Part shown: positions 1 through 14,944 of the stretch, one piece after another | How positions within the stretch are numbered: the first letter of the stretch is position 1 | Layout: every line of letters begins with the position of its first letter | Assembly (NCBI GenBank): GCA_032191485.1 | Contig: JAVDOI010000001.1 | Span: 37,677,885 to 37,741,884 of the forward strand | Direction: 5' to 3' | DNA from: Leptoclinus maculatus | Lineage: Eukaryota > Chordata > Actinopteri > Perciformes > Stichaeidae | DNA length: 64,000 nucleotides | Translations under genes and position numbers: made by a program | The notes under the pieces: model-generated | Told to the model about the DNA's origin: nothing | Database searches by the model: none | The model's input: only the letters and a program-made list of their open reading frames with translations

Positions 1-1889
1 TTTTGATGACGCACAGTTTCAAAGGATGTGGTTCTTTGTCATAAATTCTTCTAAATCCTCATTTATAAAGACAAATTATTTCTGCTGTAATGAAGATAAT
101 GGTGCCACAGAAACAGTGGAGGTCTGATAAGTATAAGTGTAAGATCAGCACATGGGCACAAATTGTGTATGATAATAAGGATACTGCAATTAACTGTAAT
201 TATGTTAATAGGATTCAATTCAAACTACAGACATACTTCTATGAAGAGAAGTGTGGAATGTATATACGTGATACTTGCCCAAAATAATTTTTTCCTCTGC
301 AACCCCTGTATATATTCAGCCATCATGCACAGCACCTTTCAGCCTTGTATAATGTACAGAAATCCTCAGGGGAAAATACAGTCGCAGTTTATGACAGCAG
401 GCTAATATTTCATCACTAAGCATCTATGCAGAATTCTTTAAAGATAAATGTCCAGTGATACAATGCATCTCAAATTATTCCTTCAAAACAATGACAATCA
501 TTTATATCAAAGATTATCTGACTTACCATCTGATGCAATTTTTCATTTTATCAACAAAATTAAGCTTTGAAATCGCAATCAGCTGCAACATTTCTCATAT
601 TAAGTAACAGAAAAGGTTACTGTATTCAAGTTTCATTCCAACATGTGCACTCCCTGTAGAAATCAAGTCAGTATTCATAGTTTAAAGACCATGATGCGCC
701 AGATGAGCAGTGCCATAAATTATATGAAGCTGCAAGGCCACAACTTTCATTTTAACTTTTTCTCAACAAGCCCAGACAAGGTGTGAATGTGGCATGAAAT
801 GAGGTACGGAAGCAGGGCCAATAGATATTTAATTAATGCTAGGCCTGACTGGAGGGCCCAGGCTCATCTGCTGCATGTCTCATCCAATATGCATGATTTA
901 CAAGCGTGCTTCTTGCCACAGCAAACTTTCCACTCAATAAGGAGCATCAATGTGAAGTGGTGTACACGGCCAGCACACAGAGGAAGCAAGTATGTTATGC
1001 AGCAATAAGTCCTGGCAAAAACTATGTGGAGTATGCCAACATCAGATATATCTGAGAGAACTAAATGCAATGAAATATCAAGAGAACTCTGAGAGTGCCT
1101 AAACTTTGTACTTCAGGATGACAATTTGAATTAAATGCCTTTGTAATTTCATTTAAAATATTTATGAGCAAAACAAAGTATAAACACCTTTGCTGTTATG
1201 GGAAGCACTGAGTTGCAGAGGACACCTTTTCTTTTTCAAACCCTCCTGTTTTATTAATGAATACCCTCTATAAAGATAAATCTGCTGCTGCCTGAACTAA
1301 AATAAGATTTTGACATCCTGTTAGCAGGATGTCATGTTTAAACTGTTTGACATGCATAGTAACTCAATAGTGTTATTATAATGGACTGAGCAAACTAAAC
1401 CCAACTAAAAGTTGAGTGTTTTATGATTTAGGAAACAGATATGTTTAAGAATATTCATCCACTGCTGAGGAGTTGCACTGGTTCGATGTACATCAAGGAT
1501 TTGCATTTTCGACTGTGTAGGATTTAGCAATATGAGGACTTTTTTTTCTCGTCTGTTTTGGGTATTTCTTAATGTGAAAGCACTATTTTGTGCATGTTGG
1601 GCGATTGACAGTTAAGACGTAACACTAAAATATCAAAATGATTTTCATCTCATGGCCAATGCTGATGAGTCTTCAATATAATATTGGTGGGTCATGATGG
1701 TGTTGTGGTTTTAATCAGTGATAATTGGGTGGGATGATGATGGCTAGATGCGCACTTGATTTAGTGTTATGTTCTCACTGATGCACATTTTTTTATGTGA
1801 GCTTGCACAGTGGGTTTAAAATATGTTTTACTTGTTTTTATGTATTTTATTTAGATTTATATTGAAGTCGGTGTGTGTTCTGTGTTTTG

Positions 1890-1940
1890 CCTGGCAGTAA
1901 GACAAATTTAACCTTTGGACAATAAAGTTAAAGTTGAAGT
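1890..1940 (+). mobile_element. possible LINE 3' tail
   Basis: A stretch reading gacaaattt, then a short pyrimidine-rich stretch, then caataaagtt resembles the common 3' end of fish L2/CR1-type LINEs (acaaatttccc, then aataaag). It is short and degenerate with no coding part attached, so a chance polyadenylation-like signal is possible. Confidence 0.35.
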
Positions 1941-4900
1941 AAAGAAGGTGTCAGTGTTACTGGCTACTGGCTGTGAGTGAACGTTATCTAGTGGGAAGCT
2001 AGAAGAGCAACATCTGAGTAGGTGGTGTGTGTTTGGATATTAGCTGGCAAAATATGTATTTACATTGACAAAGAATGTGGATGAGGTCAAATTTATCATT
2101 TCACCCTCCTCCTCCTGATATAACAACGCAGGTGAGGGAGTTGCGTGTGGAGGCGAAAAATCTTGCAGCTCCTGGGATGTCACACTTCATGTATCAGAAA
2201 AAAACAATTACGTCCCTAAGTGCATTCTGAAAAGCCTTTTAGCAGTGTAGAAATAAATTGTCGAGGAGACAAAATATTAGGATTCTTAAGATCAGCTATT
2301 CAGCTAATGTGAAGCCAGTGATATATCCTGCCCGAATTAATGGAGGCTTCATTAAACAGGAGTGGAATTTAGACATTTTAAAATCCTATAATATTTCCAA
2401 AAAGTGACAATCTTCATCTACATTTACACTCCGATCCTTATAGAAAGTTCAGGGCGACACATTCCCGCCCAGGCTGCTGTCCTATATGAATTCGGCCTGT
2501 AACAGGACATCATTTTTCCTGCCTGGGCCATCTGTCAGCCCCCAACATTGCCTACGTTACATTAAATAAATGCCTGGCTTTTCTCAGGAGCCCACAGCAG
2601 CGTTATTAAACTGCCTACCTGTGTTACGATGATAGATCTCCCCCAAACTTTGGACCCCCAGCAAGCCCAGGTTACCCATAAATGCAGAACATAAAGAGAT
2701 TGCTTGTGCGGACAACCGGTATAAGCAATGAAATCAGGCTGCACACAGCTGACTGGGTCTCTATTTGAACAGAAGGCAACTGGAAGGGAAAGAATGATAA
2801 GCAGCTGTGCCAGTTGACCGTATTTGACTTTGATAATGGCATGACAAGGACAAAAAGAATACAATAATGAATCCTAATGATAATATATGTTAGTGAATGT
2901 GTCTTGAATTTCTCAAGGAAAAATCAATATCATCCCTAAAAAATTAAATATCATCCCTAAAGGACCTACGGAAAGTACAGAATCCATGCGTCTCACATAA
3001 GATGTATCATGTACATGCGACGCCGTATTACTGCTAATGCAAACCGTACATTTCCTACTGCTGCTCTTTCACTTTACAAGCATCAAACTGGTGAAACGTG
3101 GAGCTGTTTTTGTTTTAAAGCAGTCACAAGGAAACACAATGCATTTGTCACAGAGGTAAGTTGCTTCTCTGTTTGCTGCCCCCAGACCTCTGGGTATTAA
3201 ACCACACTTACTGTTACTACCAGTAACCACTGGTCAACCAGAACTGAATCTTAAGGATTATAACTTTAATCAAATTTCTACAGAGAAAACCTTTGGCCAG
3301 ATAGTCTTATCCAGCACAGACATACTGGTCTCTGGGCGGATAATGAAGCTGTCATGTATAGTCGGCTGTGCATGAAGAGCAGAAAGTGACTGGGTGGGGT
3401 TTCAATAGGGGACAATTTTGCCCAAAGGGCCCCTGATGGGTTTATCCAGCCATGACCAACATCCCACCATGAGACGCATAAACATTTCATACATACTAAA
3501 GATAATTGTTTCATTTCTAAGTGAAAAACTATGTTTGTAACAAACATTACACAAGACACCCAAATGATAGACATAAAAAAACATTTTAAAGACAAGGCTT
3601 AACCCAAAGGTTTAATGCATCATATTGTGGCTGACACCAAACAGGCTAACTCACACACATAAAATAGCACTCATACATATTCTAAGCTGCAGCAAACCAG
3701 TATAGACCATAATCAATTAATTATGCAATAGCTTGCTGACAGAATCTAGAGAATCTAAATCTGCTTCTGCATCACAGTCACACTCATGTCTGCTTGCCAA
3801 TTTCCCACCAAGCCCCAGTGACAACTATGTGGATGGTGAGCGTGATAATGGATGGTTCTAATGGTCAAGCCTGGACCGCACATTAGGAATCCGGTCGATT
3901 CACAGTATTGCACACAGGAAGTGCTGCCAGCAATCAATGCTAGGCTAATGTGAGAAAAGGAGTAAGTTGAATGTCAGTGTTGCTAATCAATAACTATTCA
4001 TTTTCAGCAACCGCATTTCCACAAAATAGGACACTTAATATTGTGCGATTGGATAATTACCATGCCCAATTAAGGATGTGTGACACTAAGCGATGGATGG
4101 AGGATGGAAAACATCTGCCACAAGGTGCTAATGGAGACACGCGCCAGACTCTGATCGACAGTTGGGAGATGGATCTTGATGTCTGCAAACTGTGGGACGC
4201 CAAGTAAGTGGAGTCAGATAATCCTCTCTACCTCCACTGCACCTCAGATAATGGCTGTCCATCCTCTCAGATTCTGCTCGAACAGGACTATGCCGCTCCA
4301 AAGGGAACAGGACACAGACACTTTACAGTCACTTCAGTATTTGTTGCTAATCCTACACTTTCTTTGTTTCTTTTTAAACATTCTCCAATTGCTGACTTTT
4401 TTAGATAAAAAAATAAATCTGAAACAAATTAGTCATATTCTTTATTTTCACTAATATAGAGAACATTACATAATTCCTCCAATTTCAGCACTGCCTCAGC
4501 TTCTTTTGGCTACAGAGTCTGAGCTGACTCAAACACGTTTTGAGACCAAAGCGACAGAAAGTCAGTACAGATTGGGATACAGTGGGATGGAGTGACATCT
4601 CAATCTCATTCACCCCAATCCATCTGAATCCAGCCTAGTCCCTGCTGATAATGTCACCATATTTATTGTTTATGACTCAACACACACACTCCAGTAGTGT
4701 TGGCCAGCTCGGCATTCAAACATTCGGAACTGTACGTAGCCCACTCTCGCTCACTTTCTTACATGCAGTGAACCCCTAAGCACATCATATTTTGCCAATA
4801 ATCCTAAAAAAAATATTGTCTGTAAAAATCATCACTACATGCCATCTCAAAATCCAGAACCAACGTGACAAACAGGCACTCAGTAACTGTGCTGCAACAA

Positions 4901-6718
4901 TAATCTGGGTCAATACTGTTGAAATGCAGAAAATATGTATTTGTTGTACTTTAACTGTTACTCTTGTCTGCATCTTTGTACACAGACAAACACTCACAGA
5001 ATGTAACTGAGCCTGAAGAGGTCCATTACAATTGTGATAAAGGACACTCTTTATTGTCATTTAAGTGGTTTCATCATGTTGGTTATCCAACTCCTGGTTG
5101 TTGACTCTCAAGTGAAATGTAATAATTGGATTAGAAGCATGATGAAGATTTCTGTGACTGTGAAACAGGAAGCACTTTGATGCATCACTGAAGGTTGTTC
5201 CCAAAAAAATATGTTCTAACTTCCTGTATATAAAGCAGTCTGTACTGGAGGCATAGGTGCCGATTAACTAATATGTGCTAGCCTAGTATATACATTCATT
5301 AGATTCATTCATGTTGTGACCATTTTTGACAGGAGACATTTTGACAGCTGATGTACAGGTCAAACAAATGACATTAACGATAGCTCTGCTGCCTTCAAGA
5401 AGATGAGGATAACTTAAATCACCTAACACAATGGCCAGTAAGTTTAAGGGCCACACCCTGGTGAAGGATTGCCTCAGTATGTTTCTTTCTTTGAGAATAT
5501 GAATTCAAGGCTTTAGAATTAAAAATAGATACAGCACAAAATCAATAAAATGCAATATTAAACATCCACTCAACTGGAGCAAAACATCCTGTGGCTCGTC
5601 TTCGCAAAGGCTCATCCAACCAACCTGCCTATTGCTGCAAAGATTATTATTCATATAGAGCACGCCCTCCGATATATTTAGATGCTGAGAAACAGATAAA
5701 ACACACGAGAACATGCAAAAAGTGCTGCTGATGGTGCACAGAGTGGCACCAAACCTTGATGTGGCAATTCCTTATATTTACATAGACAAAAAATCTTTCC
5801 CATTGAATTCTGATGTTGCTTTCCGAAGCATTACCCACAGGATCCACAGAAATTCTGGTAGGATTGTGAAACATAATGAAACCTCTGCTGCAGTGTGTAG
5901 AGTTTTGGGAGGCCATGTTTCCAGGGGATGCATAATAACGACAAAGTCAAGGCTCCTTCCAACGGTATAATTCAAAAAGCAATTGGAGAGATAATAGAAA
6001 CACCTTCAACATGTGTGTTAATAGAGAATTGAATTGCTCAAAACCCGCCCACAACGTTATCTATGACTGTATTTCATTTTCCCTTTGCAATTAGGTGTAG
6101 CATTGAAATCAATTTCAGACAAAATGCTGAGGTCAGTGAGGCATTACTTTGATTATTCTACAGGTATTGTATTTTGGTCTTGAGTGATGAGGAAAAAGTA
6201 TGTATATAGTTCCACTGCATTGTGTTTGGCTGTCAGAACTGTATGTTTATTGTTGAAAAATGCATCCTTTGGCCAAGATTCTGATAGTATATTTCTTTTT
6301 TCAACTCCGCCTTGAATGTGTTTAAGTCAGAACATTAGCCTCTTGTGTTTGATGGAACAATTACTAGTGAGTAAATATTCATCATTCATCTTTTGCAGCG
6401 ACAAAACTGAGACCATTAAAAAGCTTGCAAAAGCTGACCCCCCCAGGTTTTTACTGCACATAAAAGGACCCAGAGCATTTGTTGTATTACTGTGCTTTCT
6501 CCACGCATGGCAGACATGTAGACTAATACTGCAACCGTAATTCAGGTATTTAGGACAATAATGATACGCTGTTCCCAACATGTTTTATGTCTTTCTGATT
6601 GTTAGGCACAGCCTCGACCCCTCAAAGTTAATTGAAAAGAAATGAAGAAAACCTTTTGCAGAAAATCCCCTGTGTATGCCAACCGCTCCAGTTTTGGCAT
6701 GTGTGCCTTTTACTACAC

Positions 6719-6746
6719 AATCATTCATTCATTCATTCATTCATTG
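6719..6746 (+). repeat. (ATTC)n microsatellite
   Basis: About six uninterrupted ATTC units. Nothing nearby suggests a LINE tail. Confidence 0.9.
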
Positions 6747-8331
6747 GAGGCATTCAAACGAAAATGGGAATTTTGCAATGAGATGGAATACATTTTCTCC
6801 TGCTCCAAGAAGAAGCACAAAAGCGACTTAACCGGTTTGCTTTAAAAAGGACTTTAGTCTTTTACTCTGCTGGGCTGCTCAGCTCTGGGGTCTACTTACC
6901 ATACCATTATGTATGATAAGACACATACTATACATAATGCTTTGTGTATGTGGTGCAGGTGACTATATGTTGCACCATTGGGAAACCTATAATTACAGTT
7001 TCTTCATCAAAACGTAACCACTTATTTACTCAACATTACTATTGTTTCTCATGCTGGCTTATTATCCAAAACATCTGTACCATAGTGACTTAACATCATA
7101 ACAAAAAGTGACCCCTTTGATGTAATCTGGATGAAATAAAATATAAGTTAGGTCACTTAAGACACATACCATACATGCCTGTCTGTTCTTGCAGCAAAGT
7201 TCAGCTCCATTTATATCACAGCAGTCTCAGTCAAGAGTGCATTAAACACGGCATGTAAAGTTCTAATACCAACCAAGCTCACTGAGGTTTCTAACAGATG
7301 TTTTCACAGCAGCCTTGTAGGAAATCAGGCCGCAGAAACAGCTCAAAGTGCAAGACGGCTGACCGATATTGCCAGAAATCCATCTGATTATGCGAAAGCC
7401 AGATTGTTGAACACTGATCAGGAGCCATGATCGCATTCAAACTGAACATCGAATGACCCAATTCTAAATTTTGTGGGGGGCGTTTGAGGCTCTAAACTAA
7501 TTCAACCGGTGTACATAACAGGTGAGAATATTGTACTGACTCTTGCTCCTATTAAGCAGTACATTTGGACAACTCTATTCGCATAATAGTCATTTGTCTC
7601 ACTCCTGCTTTCATTCTGATTTCAGAGTACTGGTTTAATTTGAAAGCATCTCTAAACAAGATGTATCTATATTCCAGCTTTGCAAACTGTGTCAAGAGTG
7701 AGAGTGTGTATAATGGATGTCAGTCATAAATCATCAATTATTTCAACAATGTAAAATGATAGTGATGAGGTATGCATTCTGCAAAATCAAATGCTAATTT
7801 TGTATGTATTGCTGTTGTTTGTCATAGCTGATGTGGAAGCAGGCACTACAGTAGTTTTGAAGAATTTTGTCCAAATAAAACTAAAACAAAAAGTAAAGAG
7901 AGATTGATTTTTTTTTTTTTTATTTAGCTTCCAGTCAAAACCCAATACCTCCATTAATGCACAGTTTAACATGTCCAATTTAAATGTATAATTACAAATA
8001 TTAAATCAAATCTGAGTTAAATTGAGTTGAGTTGATACTGAATCTAAGCTGAATCTTCAAATCAGATTTAAATAACAGTGTATTGAATTATACAGCTTTA
8101 CCTCTCCCACGTTATCGTTATTGGATCGTACATCATCATATATCTAATAGGTAGTAGTCGACGGATGGAAATAGATTCATGCTTCTTCCATTTAACTTTA
8201 TCGTAGATGTAATTGTAACAATTTTGTTTCCAAACACTGGACTCAACCTAATGTTACTCAGACAGAAGTTTGCCGCTGTATCTATTTATACTTTTTGCTG
8301 GTGGACTGTGTATGTGTTGCGTGTTACAGAT

Positions 8332-8370
8332 AGTGTTTGAGAGAAGTGAGAGTGTTTGAGAGAAGTGAGA
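8332..8370 (+). repeat. 19-bp tandem duplication
   Basis: The unit gtgtttgagagaagtgaga occurs twice in direct succession, a simple local duplication. Confidence 0.85.
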
Positions 8371-10752
8371 TGCTCACAGTGTTTTGACATTCAATCACTC
8401 TGACGTGGAAAATGAGTCATTGTGGGTCTTGAGGAGGCAAAACCCGGGAAAAAAAATGTGACTTCCACAAGGGGATCACACTGACACATATCAGCTCTCT
8501 GATATCTTACTGATATGAGCGTGTGGTTGCAGTGCTGTTGACACTGGTACATTTTCTGGTCCAGATGGTTATCACTGTCAAATGCTTAGTCTTATTTTCA
8601 GCCTCTGCAGCTCAAAAAGTAGCATTTTGTTAATTTAGATTAATTTGTCTGTTTTAACAAGGTTTGTAGTTTTGAGAGAGTTTTTGCCCAAATATTTAGT
8701 TCAGCTAAAAGAGAATCATGCACTTCAGATTATTATTAGCACTTGCCAACGTCTTTAAATTTAAATTTTAAAGATGTGGTTGATAATCAACATATAGGAG
8801 CATGAAATCAGGATCAAGAGGTCGGTACAGTTTGATTAATCAGAAGAATAGGAAGGACATCCTGGTGCCAAATCTAGCCTCTCCCCTGAGAGCCTCTCAT
8901 CACACGTTTAGAGTTTAATGCGATCAAAATAGTGAAGAGCAATATGCAGTCAGTAGCAATTTTGTGGGGAAAACATCTCGTCAGGGAGAGAGGTCACAAG
9001 CAATTGGCAAGTGTTCTTCAGGCAAACAAAAAAGGCCACAGATACATGAATAGAGGAGTGGCGATGTGCAGGAGAACATTTGAGTGCCACATCCTGAACC
9101 TTCACAATGTGTGGGTTGTACCACTAAAAGGACCCTACAAAGTAGGGAAATGAGGCTGCTGAGGGCATTTGTTCACCAAACCTAGATGATTGAATAGTGG
9201 AAAGCCTTTGCCATGTTCAAAACCCTTGATTTCTGTTCTGACATGTTGATGAGGATTTGTTGTAAATAGTCTTAGGATAAGATAGGATCTTGTCTGTGTC
9301 AAAGGACCAAACTAGGGATGGAGGTGTAATTCTGTGAACAGTGTTTCTTGGCACACATTAGGCCCCTTGAAGCCAACTGAACATCATTTAAATGCTACAC
9401 CATTCTGAGCTGCTGACCAGGAGCATCCCTTTGTGGCCACAGTCTACCCTTTTTGAAAAGGATATTTCCAGCAAGATAACGGGTCGTGTTACAAAGCACT
9501 CTTTGGTTTCTGTCTACTTCACTGGCCTGCACAGACACAGTCACGGAGTTCAGAGCACCTTTGAGATGAGCTGCAATGGGAGGTCTGCCTATACATATAT
9601 GTATGTAATTAAGGCCAGAAATAACTATTACTAATAACTAAATAAATATTTTTTTACAATTAACACTTGAAATGATGAAGGCACTTGCACATGACAAGTT
9701 AGTAAACAGTAAACAGTACATTGGTATTTCCTTTTTACTTCTTTACTTAATATTTCATTAAACTTGTTTTATTTTCATCTTTTTACAAAATGAACCAAAA
9801 CACTGACAATGAGGAGAATGATGGGTAGATAATGAGAATAAATATGAAATAACATTTAAATCATACCCTCTAAACTAAAAATAAATCTGCTTTGAATTGA
9901 AAGAAAATGCAACTCCTTCTGCGCTATATATCACAACCACACTTTAGAGTTAACCTCAGAGTGTAACATCATCAAACCTGTCCTCTTCATTCGTGACCAT
10001 GCCAAACACCAAGCTGCTGCAGGCATGTTTCCTGCCTGGATATCAGCCTTTTCCATTATTTCTCATCCATTATCACTGAAGGTCAACACAGAACATGAGC
10101 CTGAGTAGATTCAAACAACTCGTTCCTGTTGGGTGACTCAGATTTTGACCAGTTCACCTGACGTGTTTCTGTCAGCGAGTGTGTATGCGAGAGTGTCTGT
10201 GTCCATGCATGCTTATAACTGTGGTTGTGGGTGTGCATACGAGTGAGAAAGAGGTGTGAGCTGAGGGCTTTTGCAGCAGAAATAGTGTAGATGGGTTTTT
10301 CTGCCTTGCATTGGCAGACAGGCAGAGAGAAGGGATGATGGGAGAGCAGCGCGTGGGTCTGAGGGCCGCTGATGCACATCTAAGGATGACCTTGCAGGTC
10401 TGAGGATGAAGGCTGAGTGAAATTTTCAGAGGACATGAGGATGAAGGAGACAAAACCTGCCTGTCATATGTCACCATGCTGACAAGTGGTGTAGGTCATG
10501 GAAAGTCTACTTAGATTTCGCCACAAGCTGCAATATTCAACTCTCTAAGCTCTGCGAACGTGCTAACAGACACACACAGAGAGTTCACTCACTGGTGCTG
10601 CTGTTCAAAGATTAAAAAGTAAAAAATAATCTCAGAGCTCTCCTTTCAACAGTAAACAGCTACAGAATGTGAAGAGCGGTTACAATTTATTCCTTCAGAA
10701 TCTGCGTACCCATCCTATGCTCTCTCCTTGGGAGCCATGTCCTAGACGACAT

Positions 10753-10871
10753 CAACCAATAACAGTGCAATATCCTCTCGTTGCACCCCCGTACGTCCCC
10801 GTGAGTGCAGACAAACAGTTGTGATTGGCTGAATTCAGGACAGGTAAGAGGTGTAGGTTTGTTATTGGTTG
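10753..10871. repeat. CCAAT-containing 12-bp inverted repeat
   Basis: caaccaataaca at 10753-10764 is matched by its exact reverse complement at 10860-10871. A further attgg lies between the arms (near 10824). The interval is richer in C and G than its surroundings and sits just upstream of a dispersed repeat copy. It could be the end of an unrecognised mobile element or a promoter-like element. No transcript is evident. Confidence 0.6.
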
Positions 10872-10909
10872 TTCACGCCCCCGTTCTAGCAACAACTTTG
10901 CATTTGGAA

Positions 10910-11290
10910 AAGAGGATCCCAGAGGATGAATCCTACTGACTTTGGTGACTTTGGTATTTCCCTTTATCACCATCTTGAGGTGGAAACATTTAGTTTTTAG
11001 TAAAATGTCTCAATACATACTTGATTGTCATGTAATTTGGAAAACACATTCGTTTAGGGATGATTTGTAATTCTTGATGATCCCCTGACTTTTAATCTAG
11101 CACCACCATGAGGTCAAATGTTTAATTATCGTTTATGACACATATCTGCTGTACCTTGTGTGAAATACTAATTAGCAAATGGTAAACTAAGATGGTGAAC
11201 ATGGTAAAGATTAAACCTGCTAAACATCAACATGTCAGCATCGCAATAAGTACAGCATCACACAGCCGCTAGCGTGGCTGTCCACCCTTA
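10910..11290 (+). repeat. dispersed teleost repeat, copy 1
   Basis: This shares an ordered series of blocks with 17595-18025 and 25334-25700: ggatgaatcc near the start, a caccaccatgaggtcaaa-like block, ctaattagcaaatg, ggtgaacatggtaaa and cctgctaaacatc. I recognise the pattern as an abundant repeat of percomorph genomes but cannot assign its class. No coding capacity is visible. Confidence 0.75.
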
Positions 11291-13894
11291 TACTCTATAA
11301 GGAAAAGCTAGTGAGAAACTTAGAGCTTACCTAATGAGAAATCTAAATATGGAATGGTAAAGCTCATACTGACATGGTCTCATGAAAAAAGATTTAATTT
11401 GATTTTTCATTACGATAAATCATTATAGGAAACTTGCAACAGAGAAACTGTAGCCAGTCAATATAGTAGCCTTGAAAGCATCTATTTGGTAGCATACAGA
11501 AGAGGGTCAGAGTCGATTGGTCGCTGGGCCATCCAAGAATAAGTTGTCTTAATGAAACGTCCAACATCTGTGCTTACTGATAGAGCAGACTTTTGGTAGA
11601 TGGGCTGTGTGTCTGACACCGAGCTGATTATTAAAACCGTTCACACAATGATGTGTGCTTGCCCTTTTCATGGTTCATTAACACGATGAGATGTCCTTCC
11701 ACATGCAAGCCGCAGCTCATTAAGCCAGCCATTAAATCATGCAAGGTATGAGAAAATGATTGAAAAACAGGAATGTGTCTTTGAAGATAATGACATCTTA
11801 CTGTGGTTAAAAAAGATTTGATTAAAAAAACAAAACACAAACACCTGGAAGGGAAATGATAAAGCAAATGCAAGGTTTCTATTATCTTACAATAAAAATG
11901 TCAGTGTGTTTACTGTGGCAAATCAGAAAGCAATTGCATTTCATTTTCATCCAAGCATGGTTTGAGTTAAAGCAGGCAATGAGGTTCAAGGCACATACAC
12001 TAGATGTGGTGTATTTCATCTGAAACAGGATCCAATCTGAGCTGTGACCATATGTTAATACACAGCAGATATTAATCTGCATGCTCTCATCTGCCCTGCT
12101 TTGTGGCTTATTTATGTAAAAGGGTACCCAACAAAATCTTCCTTTTTTTTCAGTGTACTTGAACAAGGACATAAAACAAAGAGAAAAAGCATTTGGAAAG
12201 TAGAATATAGTCTGCTCATACAGCATATCTGTGATTTACAATCTATGCTATTGCTGGTTGATAGTCACCGTATCAAGATCATTTATTGATAAAGTGTAAC
12301 TCTAGACCCGACTGTCCAGGCCTTAGGTATTTGAATGCAGTATAACACTGTTGTAGATATCCGAAAATCTCAGATATTTAAATGTTAAACCATGTCAGAG
12401 TGCACAGCTTCACCAACAGTAATACTCACATTACCTCCCTAATTTTAGTTTAATAAAAAACAAAACTATGATGAGTCACTAACATCTATCGGTTCCAATA
12501 GTTAAAAACAGGCTGAGTTGGAGAAAGGTGCACGATTATCCATATGAGTTAGATAAGCCCAGAGCAAACGGGGGAGGCATTCATGATGAGTCACAAGAGA
12601 CTGATTACATAAACTAATCCCATAGTGAAGCTAAAACCTCGAACAATCTGTGGATGAGTAGGAGGCAGTGGGGTTAATATGTTGTTTAAGGTAGTTTAGT
12701 AATCTAGAGCATGCCACGGTAATCTAAATTCATTTTAGAAAGCAACAATAACATAGAGCACATAACATGCAACACTTAAAAACAAAAGTAGGCCTAAAGT
12801 TACCTAAGAAACTTCACCAGGCTCATACTCAAGCCAGTTGATAGCTTTGAGGAATAGATTAAGCCTTAAATTGAATGGAAGATGCCTTTGACTTTTCCGG
12901 TAATGGTGCCAATTTGAGAGTATATTAGATGAATTTTGTTACTCTGCATTTCCACATATATAGCTGTTAGGGGTTGAAGGCTGTCGGGCTGAAATCATAC
13001 ATTTCCTTTTTTTCCCCCAGAGTGTCCACCAGCACAGTCTACCACAGAGACTGCAGGTTTTAGAGCAACCAATCTTGGATTATTTTCAGAGTTCTCCACC
13101 ACTAGTTAAGCAGAAAAAAGTTGCACGGAACAGCCAGTGGTGTTACGAGAAGTAGTGCGTACGTTTGGCCAATAACTCCTGAACCGACCTTCCCTCGGGT
13201 TTTTCAGCTCAAGATAAATCTTTTGGATGTAGAGGTTTTATTTCTGCTGTTTGAGTGTGGTATGAAAATAAATTGAGTTTTGAAACATGATTCCTAAACA
13301 TTAGATGCTACAGTCCACCACTGTGGGGCATGATGATCTTCAGGCCAATAAGGCCGGTGCAACTTGTTTCTAGTTCATAAATCAAAAAAGACCATCCGTT
13401 TTAATTAGGCCAACCATTTTGCATTGAGCCTCGAAAGGTGTTTCCATCAGAGGAAGTTTTCCAGAGGACCAAGAACCTTTTGAGGAATTGCTGAGTAACT
13501 ATAAACCTGTGTTTCAAGTAACCAGGGACTAAATTTAGTTCCTGTAGGATAGATCCAGGTCTAGCAGGGTTGACTGACAGCAGCATCAACTTGATTCTCT
13601 CTTCATTCTTAAAACAAAGACGTACTCTAGTATATTAGGACGATGGGTTGACATTTCTTGTTGTTTATTAAGGTTAAAAACAAAGTTAGGCTTTGTTGTC
13701 TGTTTCCCAAGTATCTAAAAAATAATGCTTAAGGTCAGAGTGAAAATACCATCATCAACATGATTAATTGGCAATTTCTAAAAATAAAAAAAACACTTTA
13801 TTACCTGCACTCAAGTGAAAATGTAATTGAAATAACCTTAAAAAATGCTGAATTAATTAATTCTGGTTATCAAATCCTCTGCTCCATAAGCTCA
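11291..13894. other. non-coding, no features recognised
   Basis: AT-rich sequence with short open frames only. The longest, on the minus strand at 11882-12226, has low-complexity hydrophobic content and no motif, and no splice-flanked exon of a known family. Confidence 0.55.
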
Positions 13895-14779
13895 GGACCC
13901 TGCTAATGGCAGATGGTGTCTTTTTCTGGCAATCTCTGGCAGCCACCTCATCTGTCTGCCGATGACAGGAGCCATTTTACTAATGTACTCACAAATGCTT
14001 CGTGTTTCATTCAGTGTCCTTGACGCTCACATCCACTGTCTCCAGCTGCAGGAGAAGGGTGATGGGCTTTAGGTCGAATCCGGCATACAGTTTAAGGATT
14101 TTCTGGTTTTTGATATCAACAGCATTAGTTTTAGCTTTTCCAGCTGAGTTTGTGACCAACAGCAGGGCATACTGAGGTGTTGCTTATGTACCTTAGATTT
14201 TGCTGCCTTTCTTGGTTCCTGCAGCCGTCCTGAGTCCAGTCTATTATGTGGCCTTTTGATAGTTCGACCCCTTCAGTTCCAATTATTCTCCCTTCATTTG
14301 CTTCCACCCACCTACATTTCTCCACTCCAAATGGCCTCCAGTGTCATTCCTGTAGATCCTCTTGTCATTCAGCTTAATGGCTTGCATGTAGACAAGGTGA
14401 CTGATGGTAGCCCCTCTCATGAACCTTTATCCACTCTTCATGGTAATCTGTGAAAGGTTTAAAACCTATACTTAATAGAAGCAGGGAGGAGGCATTGGGT
14501 TGGTATGGAGCCGCAAACGTCAGGCACTCTTGTGATCGAGCAGCTTTTAGTGGTTTTCTTCACAAGTCCATTGAGCTTCTGATGACAGCTCTTAGTGTGT
14601 TGTTGACCTTGTATGCAAGATGCTCCAGGGATCCATGAGTGCTGCACTAAGTCTTTGGCTTCATGGTTGTTCATCCAATCTACAGCTGAACAGTCTGGAT
14701 GAAGTCAACTTCATGACAATAAGAATATCTTGGCAGGATGTAGTTTGTGGTGCTGCATTCTGTTATTTTGCCTTCGCTC

Positions 14780-14935
14780 ATTGATATAAATGGAGTGGAC
14801 AAAATAATAGAAACATCTTTCTAAAATAAGGCCAATCTCTCCATCATTTTCAACAAAAACTAAATGACTGAAGGATATATTTCAGGGCTGTGGTACAAGA
14901 CAGTATTTATTTTAGCTAGGTGTATGTCAAGTAAC
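14780..14935 (+). repeat. dispersed repeat fragment nested in the LINE
   Basis: It begins with ggagtggacaaaataatag and ends near tagctaggtgta. Both blocks recur in common fish DNA repeats that I recall but cannot name. It interrupts the reverse-transcriptase reading between the PNY-type block and the YKKAYD-type block. Confidence 0.5.
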
Positions 14936-14944
14936 CAACGACAA

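Larger units (their letters stand above)
1..10740. other. AT-rich non-coding DNA, gpc5 terminal intron or 3' flank
   Basis: No convincing exon was seen on either strand. Open frames are short and lack family motifs. Small items present are a perfect 10-bp hairpin with a TTAG loop at 1311-1334, a possible LINE tail at 1890-1940, a duplicated 15-mer around 2927-2957, an ATTC array at 6719-6746, a T-run at 7907-7923, and a 19-bp tandem duplication at about 8332-8370. The missing last gpc5 exon could lie here and be too short and diverged for me to recognise. Confidence 0.6.
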
